Of a DNA stretch of 24,020 nt, positions 16,739-24,005 are shown piece after piece (position 1 is the first letter of the stretch; every line of letters starts with the position of its first letter). Below the pieces are notes generated by a model. The model searched no databases, was not told the origin of the DNA, and was given only the letters and a program-made list of their open reading frames with translations. The position numbers were made by a program, and so were the translations under genes. The stretch comes from UBA1723 sp018066165 (lineage in GTDB: Bacteria > Bacteroidota > Bacteroidia > Bacteroidales > Paludibacteraceae): NCBI GenBank assembly GCA_018066165.1, contig JAGHRX010000252.1:1-24020 (forward strand). Reading direction: 5' to 3'.

Positions 16739-16877
16739 ACTTTTTTAACGCATAATTTGAAGATTATTTAGGAATTAAAAGATTTTTAGAAATACAACAT
16801 TTTGCCTCCGTCGTCGGTGAGCGAAAGAAAAGGAATTTCAATTCAGGCAACATGTCTACAGAATTGGGATTTTTTGC

Positions 16878-16885
16878 TATCTTTG
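16878..16885 (+). promoter_or_regulatory. -7 element for the orphan exported protein gene
   Basis: TATCTTTG fits TAnnTTTG. It lies within an 18-base block (16868-16885, GATTTTTTGCTATCTTTG) that recurs exactly at 17885-17902. Predicted start near 16891, about 50 bases ahead of the ATG at 16944. Confidence 0.55.
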
Positions 16886-16943
16886 AAGCGTAGATTTTTT
16901 ACATTTAAAGTCACCAAAATCATAAGAAGTATAAATCAATATC

Positions 16944-17855
16944 ATGAATATGAGAATATTAAACATCTTTGTTACAGTTATATTGTTTGCATCTTGTCTT
17001 TCGAATGCTAATGCAAAGTCAGTAGAGGAATTGCTTAGAGAGAATATTGACTGTGTTAATGATTTAGACTATGAGGTGGAAGATAACGGAGACACAATCG
17101 TTTACGGACGTGCAAGTTATGATGTTAAGAATGGTTACGCATCGTCCTATTCTGGCGGCCCTCCTTGCGGATGCGAATGTCAATCAGAAGTCGCCTTATT
17201 CAAGGATGCAAAAGGTAATTACACTGTAATTAAAAGTGTTTACAATAGTTGTGGAAATGTAAAAGAGGTGTCTGTGATAGACAAGGATATTTTGAAAGTT
17301 ATGCCAGAAGGATTTTGTATAGAGTGGTTTCTTGGAAATAAAAATACTGATTTTGGAGATTTCTCTTTTCAAGTAAATTTTCAAATACCTCATGTTGGTA
17401 CCGATATGTGTGTATATCTCTCTGTTCTTCCTTTATATTCGTATAAAAACGACGTGGCTGGCATGACTTTTGTTGATTCGTATGGTTATCCTAAATCTAA
17501 TGAAGATAAGAGAGAGGTCGCTTCTAACTTAAAATATTTAAGTCAGTTTGTTTCCGAAGAAGCAATGGAAAGTATCTCTATGACTGAGTTTGACCAGATT
17601 CCGCAAAAAGATAAGGATATCTTGATGTCTTCCGAAAAATTGCGAGATTTTGAAGAATTGAAGAAAGGATCTTATGTGATAAACGACATAAGATATTTTT
17701 ATGATATCTGTATGAGCATTGAACATGTCGGTATGCTTCTTTCTTGGAACAAGAAAACAGGAAGATTTGATTTGAAAGAAAAAGGATCTAAGATAAAGAA
17801 GATTTCTTTCAAGGAATTTATTGAAACTGTTTCTATTGCTGGAGGTGGATGTTGA
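16944..17855 (+). CDS. Exported Cys-containing protein of unknown function
   Basis: 303 residues; the Met at codon 3 is an equally good start. The N-terminus is a signal peptide that can be read two ways: cleavage after SNANA (residue 24), or a lipobox-like FASC with lipidated C18. The mature part has a Cys cluster GGPPCGCECQ (C75, C77, C79), another Cys at 103 (NSCGN), and ends in GGGC. The rest is mixed and lysine/acid rich without a motif I recognise. It is AT-rich and stands alone, with its own -7 element upstream and a second copy of that promoter block just downstream. Function unknown; the Cys cluster could bind metal or form disulfides. Confidence 0.6.
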   Translation: MNMRILNIFVTVILFASCLSNANAKSVEELLRENIDCVNDLDYEVEDNGDTIVYGRASYDVKNGYASSYSGGPPCGCECQSEVALFKDAKGNYTVIKSVYNSCGNVKEVSVIDKDILKVMPEGFCIEWFLGNKNTDFGDFSFQVNFQIPHVGTDMCVYLSVLPLYSYKNDVAGMTFVDSYGYPKSNEDKREVASNLKYLSQFVSEEAMESISMTEFDQIPQKDKDILMSSEKLRDFEELKKGSYVINDIRYFYDICMSIEHVGMLLSWNKKTGRFDLKEKGSKIKKISFKEFIETVSIAGGGC

Positions 17856-17894
17856 GCAAGTTTTAGCACTTCCACAAGGTATTTGATTTTTTGC

Positions 17895-17902
17895 TATCTT
17901 TG
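17895..17902 (+). promoter_or_regulatory. -7 element ahead of a vestigial short ORF and repeat copy B
   Basis: TATCTTTG inside the 18-base block identical to the one at 16868-16885. It points at the 18-codon ORF at 17919 and then repeat copy B, with no full gene until 18107. It may still drive the NADAR-like gene with a leader of about 200 bases. Confidence 0.5.
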
Positions 17903-17918
17903 TAATATTAATTCTGCT

Positions 17919-17975
17919 ATGACAAGATTATTTAATGGAGATTATATAGCAGTTGCCCAACATGAGGATTGTTAA
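17919..17975 (+). pseudogene. 18-codon ORF ending inside repeat copy B
   Basis: ATG at 17919 opens a short frame (MTRLFNGDYIAVAQHEDC) whose last codons and stop are supplied by the repeat that begins at 17966. It sits at the right distance from a promoter element, so it may be the start of a gene cut off by the repeat, or a small leader peptide, or chance. No continuation was recognised past the repeat. Confidence 0.3.
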
Positions 17976-18044
17976 GGGCGGAACGCCCTAACTCCCCTTC
18001 CCAATGCGAGCCCGTATGGCGAGCATATAAAAATAAGCGTGTTT
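17966..18044. repeat. Hairpin-bearing intergenic repeat, copy B
   Basis: 79 bases, same orientation as copy A. The first hairpin is AGGGCG-GAA-CGCCCT (17975-17989): relative to copy A the innermost pair has changed from C-G to G-C on both arms, so pairing is kept. The second pair is weakened (GCC-CGTAT-GGC). Copy B has two extra bases in the linker between hairpins. It lies in the 251-base gap between the orphan exported protein and the NADAR-like gene; the 62 bases after it hold nothing I can name. Confidence 0.85.
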
Positions 18045-18106
18045 GGACAACTATTTCCAAAAGTCTCTTGCTTAGTTATGTTTCATACTGAAGATGAATA
18101 ATTTAT

Positions 18107-18589
18107 ATGTCTGATTTTTTCACTAATCTATTGTGCAAGTTAGGTCTTGCTCTCGATATTCGTATTGGCACTGAGTTTCCTGTCATTGTCCTTAGCAACA
18201 CATACGCCAAACCTTTCGTTTTTGATGGTGTTCAGTGTGGTTCTATAGAGGGATTCCTTCAGGCAGTCAAACTTACCGATCATGATCAGCAGATTCGTGT
18301 TTGCTCTCTTTCTGGAATGGAAGCCAAAAACGAGTCTACTTCTCTATGGAAGAAATCCCAAACTGTATGGTGGGGTGGAGTAGAATATGACAGACAGGGT
18401 GCTGAGTTTCAGGCTCTGCTCCGACGTGTCTATCGTGCTTGCTACGACCAGAATGAGTTGTTCCGCTCTGCTCTTGTTGCAACCGGACACAAACGTCTGG
18501 TGCATCTTATTGGTAAGTGTGATCCTCGTGAGACTATTTTGACAAGAGACGAAATGTGTGATATCTTGACCGAATTGAGGTCTTTATGA
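18107..18589 (+). CDS. Divergent NADAR-family (DUF1768/YbiA-like) protein
   Basis: 160 residues, cytoplasmic. The NADAR N-terminal pattern is clear: VIVLSNTYAKPFVFDGVQ then SIEGFLQAVKL (46-56), the equivalent of 'SNF..PF.vDG..y.s.EhyfQa.K', with the family Glu at E48. The later helix NELFRSALVATGHKRLVHL matches 'ELR..LLATg...Lve'. The usual C-terminal 'W G.G..G.N.LG..Lm.vR' element is not recognisable; the tail instead reads RETILTRDEMCDILTELR. NADAR proteins are N-glycosidases acting on riboflavin intermediates or removing ADP-ribose from guanine in nucleic acids, some of them as antitoxins to DarT1-type toxins. No toxin gene is adjacent. Whether it is active with the altered tail is uncertain. 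Confidence 0.6.
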   Translation: MSDFFTNLLCKLGLALDIRIGTEFPVIVLSNTYAKPFVFDGVQCGSIEGFLQAVKLTDHDQQIRVCSLSGMEAKNESTSLWKKSQTVWWGGVEYDRQGAEFQALLRRVYRACYDQNELFRSALVATGHKRLVHLIGKCDPRETILTRDEMCDILTELRSL

Positions 18590-18590
18590 T

Positions 18591-18598
18591 TATATTTG
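18591..18598 (+). promoter_or_regulatory. -7 element for priA
   Basis: TATATTTG fits TAnnTTTG, directly after the NADAR-like stop codon. TTG at 18566-18568 is a possible -33 box at the long spacing of 22 bases. Predicted leader about 33 bases to the priA ATG at 18637. Confidence 0.5.
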
Positions 18599-18636
18599 CA
18601 CTACTTTTTGATTTCCATCATTTTGAATTACCATAG

Positions 18637-21102
18637 ATGAAATATGTCAGTGTGATTCTTCCGCTTGCTCTCAATCGTGTGCTGACTTACTCAGTGCCTG
18701 ATGAGAATGCTGCCGACGTGATTGTTGGCGGTAGAGTGGTGGTGCCTGTCGGTAAGAAGAAACTCTACACTGGTATCGTTTCGGAGGTCTTCGACGATTA
18801 CGATGATGATATTGAAATCAAGGAGATTGTTTCTTTCCTCGACGTGAATCCCGTCGTCACCAAACCTCAACTTATGCTTTGGAAGTGGATTGCGGATTAT
18901 TATATCTGCAGTCAGGGTGAGGTGATGAAGGCTGCTCTGCCTGCAGGTCTGAAGATGGAGAGTGAAACCCTCGTCGCTGCTAATGAGGATTTTATGGAGG
19001 ACGCTGACGAGCCGCTTAAAAAGACTGAACTTGCGGTGATGGAGAATCTTTCGACGTCGAAACAGATTAGTATTGAGGATCTTAGCCGTTTGATTAAGGT
19101 GAAGAATCTTCTTCCTACGATGCAATCGCTTCTCGCTAAGGGTGCGATTACACTGAATGAGCAGCTGAAGGATGGCTATAAACCGAAATATGAGTCTTAT
19201 GTGACTGTCTCAGATCGTCTGCTTGATAATGAGACGATGAATAAGACTGCGGCTGAACTTGAACGTTCGCCAAAACAGCTTGAACTTCTGCTCAAATTCC
19301 TTTCAATGTCGAGTTTTTATGTGAAAGGTGAGCGAAAGGAGGTCTCTAAAAAGGATCTTCTTGCTAAAGCCGACGCTTCTCCTGCCGTCTTACAGGGGTT
19401 GGTCAAGAAGGATATTTTCCGCATCTACGATAAGGAGGTCGGCAGAATCGACAATAGCAAATATGCAAATGTGGTGGATCGCTATCCGCTTACAGATGCT
19501 CAAAAAAAGGCTTACGACGAGATTGTCTCTAATTTCCAGCAGAAAGATGTAGTTTTGCTTCATGGCGTCACTTCTTGTGGAAAGACGGAGATTTATATCA
19601 AACTGATTGACGAGGCTTTAGCGAGCGGGAAACAGGCTCTGTTCCTGCTTCCTGAGATTGCTTTGACTACGCAGTTGACTACTCGTCTTCGTCGTGTGTT
19701 TGGCGAGCAACTTGGTATCTATCATTCTAAATTCTCTGATAATGAGAGAGTTGAGGTTTGGCAGAATATGTTGTCGCCTGAGAAGGAATATAAGGTGATT
19801 TTGGGTGTACGCTCGTCCATTTTCCTTCCATTCCGTAATCTTGGAATTGTGATTGTCGACGAGGAGCATGAGAACACCTATAAACAATATGATCCAGCTC
19901 CACGTTATCATGCCCGCAATGCGGCGATGGTGCTTGCCAAGATGCATGGGGCAAAGGTGTTGCTTGGCTCAGCCACACCGTCGATTGAGAGTTATTACCA
20001 CGCTACACAAAGCAAAAAATATGGTTTTGTGGAACTGTTGACTCGTTTCGCTGATATTCAACTGCCTGAGATAAAGGTTGTCGACGTGAAGACAGAGCGT
20101 CTTCATAAGACTATGACAGGAATGTTCAGCAAACAGTTGATTGATGAGATGACGCGTGCGATTTCAAACCATGAGCAGATAATCCTGTTTCAAAACCGAC
20201 GTGGATATTCTCCGTTTATTGAGTGCAGAAGTTGTGCCTACGTCCCACGCTGCAAATACTGTGATGTGAGTCTGACTCTCCATCGCAACGATGATTCTCT
20301 CGTCTGCCATTATTGTGGCTATACAATCCCTGTGCCGCAGTTTTGTCCGTCGTGTGGCAATCCTACGTTGAGCAGCCGTGGATTCGGTACGGAGAAGGCG
20401 GAAGAGGAGATCACGAAGATTTTTCCGTCGGCTAAAGTGGCACGTCTGGATTTGGATGTCGCCAAATCACGCAAGAGTTACGAATCGATCATTTCTGATT
20501 TTGAACGAGGCAAAACAGATATTCTCGTCGGCACACAGATGATTTCCAAAGGGTTGGACTTCGAGAAGGTTAGGGTAGTGGGTATTTTGAGTGCGGATCA
20601 GATGCTTCATTATCCCGATTTCCGTTCACATGAGCGAGCATTCCAGTTGATCTCACAGGTGGGTGGACGAGCAGGCAGACACGGGAGACGTGGACTGGTG
20701 GTGCTTCAGACTACAGATGTTAAGCATCCGGTGATTGATCAGGTTTGTCAAAATTCGTATAGAAGCATGTATTTGTCTCAGCTGAATGAGCGTACAGCCT
20801 TCCGTTATCCGCCATTCTACCGTTTGATTAATCTTATGGTGAAGGGCAAGGACGAAGCAAAGACAGAAGCCGCTGCATACGATTTGGCTAACGTGTTGAG
20901 ATCACATTTCGGCCAGTTTGTATATGGTCCGGATCTACCGGTGGTGACGAGAATCCAGACGCTTCATATCCGTAAGATAATGATTAAATTGGATGCGAAT
21001 AGCAACGTCGCACCGTCGAAAATGATTATGAAACAATGTGTTGACAATCTGCTGCTTCATCATAAAGGTGTGTTTGTGCAGATTGATGTCGACCCAATGT
21101 AA
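18637..21102 (+). CDS. priA: Primosomal protein PriA, replication-restart helicase
   Basis: 821 residues, full PriA length. PriA recognises stalled or recombined replication forks, unwinds DNA 3'-5' with ATP and starts reassembly of the replisome. N-terminal 3'-DNA-end-binding domain begins KYVSVILPLALNRVLTYSVP. The helicase core has Walker A GVTSCGKT (310-317), DEAH-type box DEEH (408-411), and a motif III-like LLGSATPS. Eight cysteines for two zinc ions are all present between the helicase lobes (C530, C533, C539, C542, C557, C560, C570, C573). Motif V/VI-like segments follow (VGTQMISKGLDF and QVGGRAGRHGR). The gene ends 8 bases before the YgiQ gene; the two are probably cotranscribed. Confidence 0.96.
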   Translation: MKYVSVILPLALNRVLTYSVPDENAADVIVGGRVVVPVGKKKLYTGIVSEVFDDYDDDIEIKEIVSFLDVNPVVTKPQLMLWKWIADYYICSQGEVMKAALPAGLKMESETLVAANEDFMEDADEPLKKTELAVMENLSTSKQISIEDLSRLIKVKNLLPTMQSLLAKGAITLNEQLKDGYKPKYESYVTVSDRLLDNETMNKTAAELERSPKQLELLLKFLSMSSFYVKGERKEVSKKDLLAKADASPAVLQGLVKKDIFRIYDKEVGRIDNSKYANVVDRYPLTDAQKKAYDEIVSNFQQKDVVLLHGVTSCGKTEIYIKLIDEALASGKQALFLLPEIALTTQLTTRLRRVFGEQLGIYHSKFSDNERVEVWQNMLSPEKEYKVILGVRSSIFLPFRNLGIVIVDEEHENTYKQYDPAPRYHARNAAMVLAKMHGAKVLLGSATPSIESYYHATQSKKYGFVELLTRFADIQLPEIKVVDVKTERLHKTMTGMFSKQLIDEMTRAISNHEQIILFQNRRGYSPFIECRSCAYVPRCKYCDVSLTLHRNDDSLVCHYCGYTIPVPQFCPSCGNPTLSSRGFGTEKAEEEITKIFPSAKVARLDLDVAKSRKSYESIISDFERGKTDILVGTQMISKGLDFEKVRVVGILSADQMLHYPDFRSHERAFQLISQVGGRAGRHGRRGLVVLQTTDVKHPVIDQVCQNSYRSMYLSQLNERTAFRYPPFYRLINLMVKGKDEAKTEAAAYDLANVLRSHFGQFVYGPDLPVVTRIQTLHIRKIMIKLDANSNVAPSKMIMKQCVDNLLLHHKGVFVQIDVDPM

Positions 21103-21110
21103 TTTGAATT

Positions 21111-22937
21111 ATGCCAAAAGAGTATAGACTTACAGATTTTCTGCCTACTACGAAGAAAGAGACGGATTTGAGAGGATGGGACGAGGTTGATGTCGTCTTG
21201 TTCTCTGGCGACGCGTATGTTGACCATCCTTCGTTTGCGGGAGCAGTTGTCGGCAGATGTTTGGAGTCGTACGGATTACGTGTGGCGCTTGTGCCTCAAC
21301 CAGATTGGCATGGCGACTTTCGTGATTTTAAGAAGTTTGGCAAACCACGAATGTTTTTCGCTGTCTCATCCGGCTGTATGGATTCGATGGTGAATCATTA
21401 CACTGCAGGATTGAGAAAACGTAGTGACGATGCCTATTCTCCTGATGGAAAGGCTGGTTTTCGTCCGGATCGTTGCACCACCGTCTACACAAAGATATTG
21501 AAGGAACTCTATCCTGATGTGCCGGTAGTGATTGGAGGATTGGAGGCGAGTCTCCGTCGTCTTACCCATTATGATTATTGGGACGACACTTTGATGCCGA
21601 CAATTTTGGCTACATGTGGGGCTGATTTGCTTATTTATGGAATGGGCGAATTGCCTTTGAAAGAGATTGCGATGCGATGCAAGAACGGCGAAAGCATTTT
21701 TGATATGCACGACGTCCCTCAAACTTCCTATATCGTCACTGGAAATAAGATTCCTGATTTCGACGGGGAGACATTTGAACTTTTCCCTCATCTTGAGTGT
21801 TGCAAAGACAAGATGAAGCAGGCTAAGAATTTCCGTGTGATTGAGGAGGAGAGTAATAAGATGGTAGCTCAACGATTGGTTCAACGTATTGATAAAGACC
21901 ATATTACTGTTGTCAATCCACCATTCCCAGTGATGGAATCGAAAGATTTGGACGCATCGTTTGACCTTCCATACACTCGTTTGCCTCATCCAAAATATAA
22001 AGGCAAACGAATTCCAGCCTACGATATGATCAAGTTCAGTATCAATATCCACAGAGGCTGTTTCGGTGGTTGCTCGTTCTGTGCTATCAGCGCTCACCAA
22101 GGCAAACATATCACTTCACGTAGCAAGGAGAGCATCATGAGAGAGGTGAAGGAGGTTTGCGAGCATCCTGAATTTAAGGGCTATTTGTCGGATTTGGGTG
22201 GACCAAGTGCAAATATGTATGGAATGCGTGGACGCAATCAGGAGCTTTGTAAGAAGTGTAAGAGACCAAGTTGCGCATTCCCTAAGGTTTGCCCGAACAT
22301 GAACACTGACCATTCTGACTTGATTGCTCTATATAAAGAGGTTGACAAACTGCATAAAATCAAGAAATCCTTCATTGGAAGTGGAGTCCGTTATGATTTG
22401 TTGCTTCACGAGGATAAAGATCCGAAAGCCAACGCAAGCCATGCTGCCTATACAGAAGAGTTGATTGTCAACCATGTAAGCGGACGATTGAAGGTGGCTC
22501 CAGAGCATACAGAAGATGCAGTTCTAAATATGATCCGTAAACCAAGTTTCACTCAGTTTGAGAAATTCAAGAAAGAGTTTGATAGAATCTGTGGAAAAGC
22601 CGGCCTACGTCAGCAGATAATCCCGTATTTTATCAGTTCACATCCTGGATGCCATCGCGTCGACATGGCAATGCTTGCCGCACGCACAAAAGCTATGGGA
22701 TTCAACTTGGAGCAGGTGCAGGATTTCACTCCGACGCCGATGACCTTTGCAACGGAGATGTACTACACTGGAATCAATCCATACACGTTGGAGAAGGTTT
22801 ACACTCCACGTACAAAGAAAGATAAGGAAGACCAACGCAAATTTTTCTTCTGGTATAAGAAAGAGTACAAGAATGAGATCATCCGTGACTTGAGAAGTTT
22901 GGGTAGAGCAGACATTATCAAGAAATTGTTCGGATAA
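21111..22937 (+). CDS. ygiQ: YgiQ-family radical SAM protein
   Basis: 608 residues. Radical SAM enzymes cleave S-adenosylmethionine with a [4Fe-4S] cluster; the YgiQ family is large and conserved but has no assigned reaction. The protein begins with the family N-terminus (FLPTTKKETDLRGWDEVDVV), here without the longer leader seen in enterobacteria. The cluster motif CxxxCxxC is complete at C317, C321 and C324 (HRGCFGGCSFCAI). A later Cys group (CKKCKRPSCAFPKVC) and the family segments VKVAPEHTE-like (LKVAPEHTED) and VQDFTPTP are seen. The final 64 bases, including the stop codon, occur again at 23910-23973, downstream of the next gene. Confidence 0.92.
   Translation: MPKEYRLTDFLPTTKKETDLRGWDEVDVVLFSGDAYVDHPSFAGAVVGRCLESYGLRVALVPQPDWHGDFRDFKKFGKPRMFFAVSSGCMDSMVNHYTAGLRKRSDDAYSPDGKAGFRPDRCTTVYTKILKELYPDVPVVIGGLEASLRRLTHYDYWDDTLMPTILATCGADLLIYGMGELPLKEIAMRCKNGESIFDMHDVPQTSYIVTGNKIPDFDGETFELFPHLECCKDKMKQAKNFRVIEEESNKMVAQRLVQRIDKDHITVVNPPFPVMESKDLDASFDLPYTRLPHPKYKGKRIPAYDMIKFSINIHRGCFGGCSFCAISAHQGKHITSRSKESIMREVKEVCEHPEFKGYLSDLGGPSANMYGMRGRNQELCKKCKRPSCAFPKVCPNMNTDHSDLIALYKEVDKLHKIKKSFIGSGVRYDLLLHEDKDPKANASHAAYTEELIVNHVSGRLKVAPEHTEDAVLNMIRKPSFTQFEKFKKEFDRICGKAGLRQQIIPYFISSHPGCHRVDMAMLAARTKAMGFNLEQVQDFTPTPMTFATEMYYTGINPYTLEKVYTPRTKKDKEDQRKFFFWYKKEYKNEIIRDLRSLGRADIIKKLFG
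22874..22937 (+). repeat. 64-base direct repeat, copy 1 (3' end of ygiQ)
   Basis: Encodes the last 20 residues and stop of the YgiQ protein. Matches 23910-23973 at 61 of 64 positions with no gaps; the differences are AA versus CC (two adjacent bases) and one A versus G in a wobble position. Offset between copies is 1036 bases. Confidence 0.95.
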
Positions 22938-22957
22938 CATAAGTTAAATATAGTAAT

Positions 22958-23908
22958 ATGAACGTATCATTTCTTCTAAAACAATACTTTAATGGAACTG
23001 AGGATGTAACTATTGATGTTTTTGATTCTCAGACATTAAATGATGTATATCAGCAAGTGTTGAAGACATTGACTGCTCATTTTGAAATTGAAGTCAGTGT
23101 GCTTCAAGCATTAAGTTATTGTTTTTATGAGATTTTGGATAATGTTCATATCCATTCTGGAAAACCGCTTGGTACAGCAATCACGCATTTTGACTCAAGC
23201 AAAGATATTTTACGTCTTTTGGTTGCAGATGATGGCATGGGAATTCGAGAGTCTCTTGCAGAAAATGAATGTTACCGAGATGTGAGTGAAGAGGATGCAT
23301 TACGTATGTGTATTCAAGATACTGTAACAGATGGAAAAGGTATGGGATTTGGTCTTTATGCCACATCACGATTGATGAAGGATATTGGAATAAGTTTTGT
23401 ATTGCATTCAGGAAACCATAAACTTCTATACAAAGGTGGAGAAACTAAAATTATAAACAACGGTTTCTGGCAAGGAACTATTGTATATATGGAGATCACT
23501 ACTTCACGTGAAATTGATCCAAATGAGGTTGTAGATCATCGTACAAATGCAGACGAACAATACAATGAAGCATTTGTTGAGTCAGATCAATTGGAATCGT
23601 TGTGGATTAACAAAGGAACAGTCGAATTTAAGTTTTCTCAATTCGGTACGGATTTTGGCACAAGAGAAATGGGTGCTAAAATAAGAGAACAAATTCGTCC
23701 GTTGCTTGAAGCTAACGAAACAGTAGTTTTAGATTTTTCAAATGTAAATGTGGTTTCAAACTCATTTGCTGATGAATGCGTTGCTAAGCTACTTCTTGAT
23801 TATACGCTGCCAGAGTTGAAAAAACTAATAACTTTCAAATCGCTGAATGAAATGGCAGAACGAAGTATTCTGGTCGCTTTGCAACGAAGAATGAAAATGC
23901 AAGGATAG
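22958..23908 (+). CDS. GHKL ATPase fused to a STAS-like (DUF4325) domain
   Basis: 316 residues, cytoplasmic. The N-terminal two thirds carry a GHKL (histidine-kinase-type) ATP-binding domain: N-box EILDNVHIHS (58-67, N62), G1 DDGMGI (91-96), G2 GKGMGFGLY (126-134). There is no H-box or dimerisation helix pair, so it is not a classical histidine kinase but resembles the anti-sigma-factor kinase type. The C-terminal part (about 215-310) reads as a STAS-like DUF4325 domain: ETVVLDFSNVNVVSNSFADE with S267 and S269 at the position where anti-anti-sigma proteins are phosphorylated. The gene is visibly more AT-rich than priA and ygiQ. It starts 20 bases after ygiQ and is bounded by direct repeats of the ygiQ 3' end. 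Its partner and output are unknown. Confidence 0.8.
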   Translation: MNVSFLLKQYFNGTEDVTIDVFDSQTLNDVYQQVLKTLTAHFEIEVSVLQALSYCFYEILDNVHIHSGKPLGTAITHFDSSKDILRLLVADDGMGIRESLAENECYRDVSEEDALRMCIQDTVTDGKGMGFGLYATSRLMKDIGISFVLHSGNHKLLYKGGETKIINNGFWQGTIVYMEITTSREIDPNEVVDHRTNADEQYNEAFVESDQLESLWINKGTVEFKFSQFGTDFGTREMGAKIREQIRPLLEANETVVLDFSNVNVVSNSFADECVAKLLLDYTLPELKKLITFKSLNEMAERSILVALQRRMKMQG

Positions 23909-23909
23909 T

Positions 23910-23973
23910 TGAGATCATCCGTGACTTGAGCCGTTTGGGTAGGGCAGACATTATCAAGAAATTGTTCGGATAA
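23910..23973 (+). pseudogene. Orphan copy of the ygiQ 3' end (direct repeat, copy 2)
   Basis: Begins 1 base after the HATPase-STAS stop codon. It has the open reading frame of the ygiQ tail (EIIRDLSRLGRADIIKKLFG, stop), with RS replaced by SR relative to copy 1, and no start codon of its own. It is best read as the displaced or imported end of ygiQ left by insertion of the intervening gene. Confidence 0.9.
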
Positions 23974-24005
23974 ACTTGTAATAATTTAGTGACGACAAAA
24001 TTGAT

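Noticed and set aside
16944..17855. T9SS cargo protein
   Set aside because: No type A or type B C-terminal sorting domain is visible in this or any other exported protein of the window.
15614..18044. CRISPR array or insertion sequence terminal repeats
   Set aside because: Only two copies, in direct orientation and 2.35 kb apart, without spacers and without any transposase between them.
21366..22109. Long minus-strand open frame (247 codons) opposite ygiQ
   Set aside because: No recognisable domain, and it is fully inside a strongly conserved radical SAM gene including its CxxxCxxC motif.
22874..23973. Simple tandem duplication of the ygiQ-to-HATPase region
   Set aside because: Only the last 64 bases of ygiQ are repeated and the HATPase-STAS gene is present once, so a plain tandem duplication does not account for it without a large later deletion.
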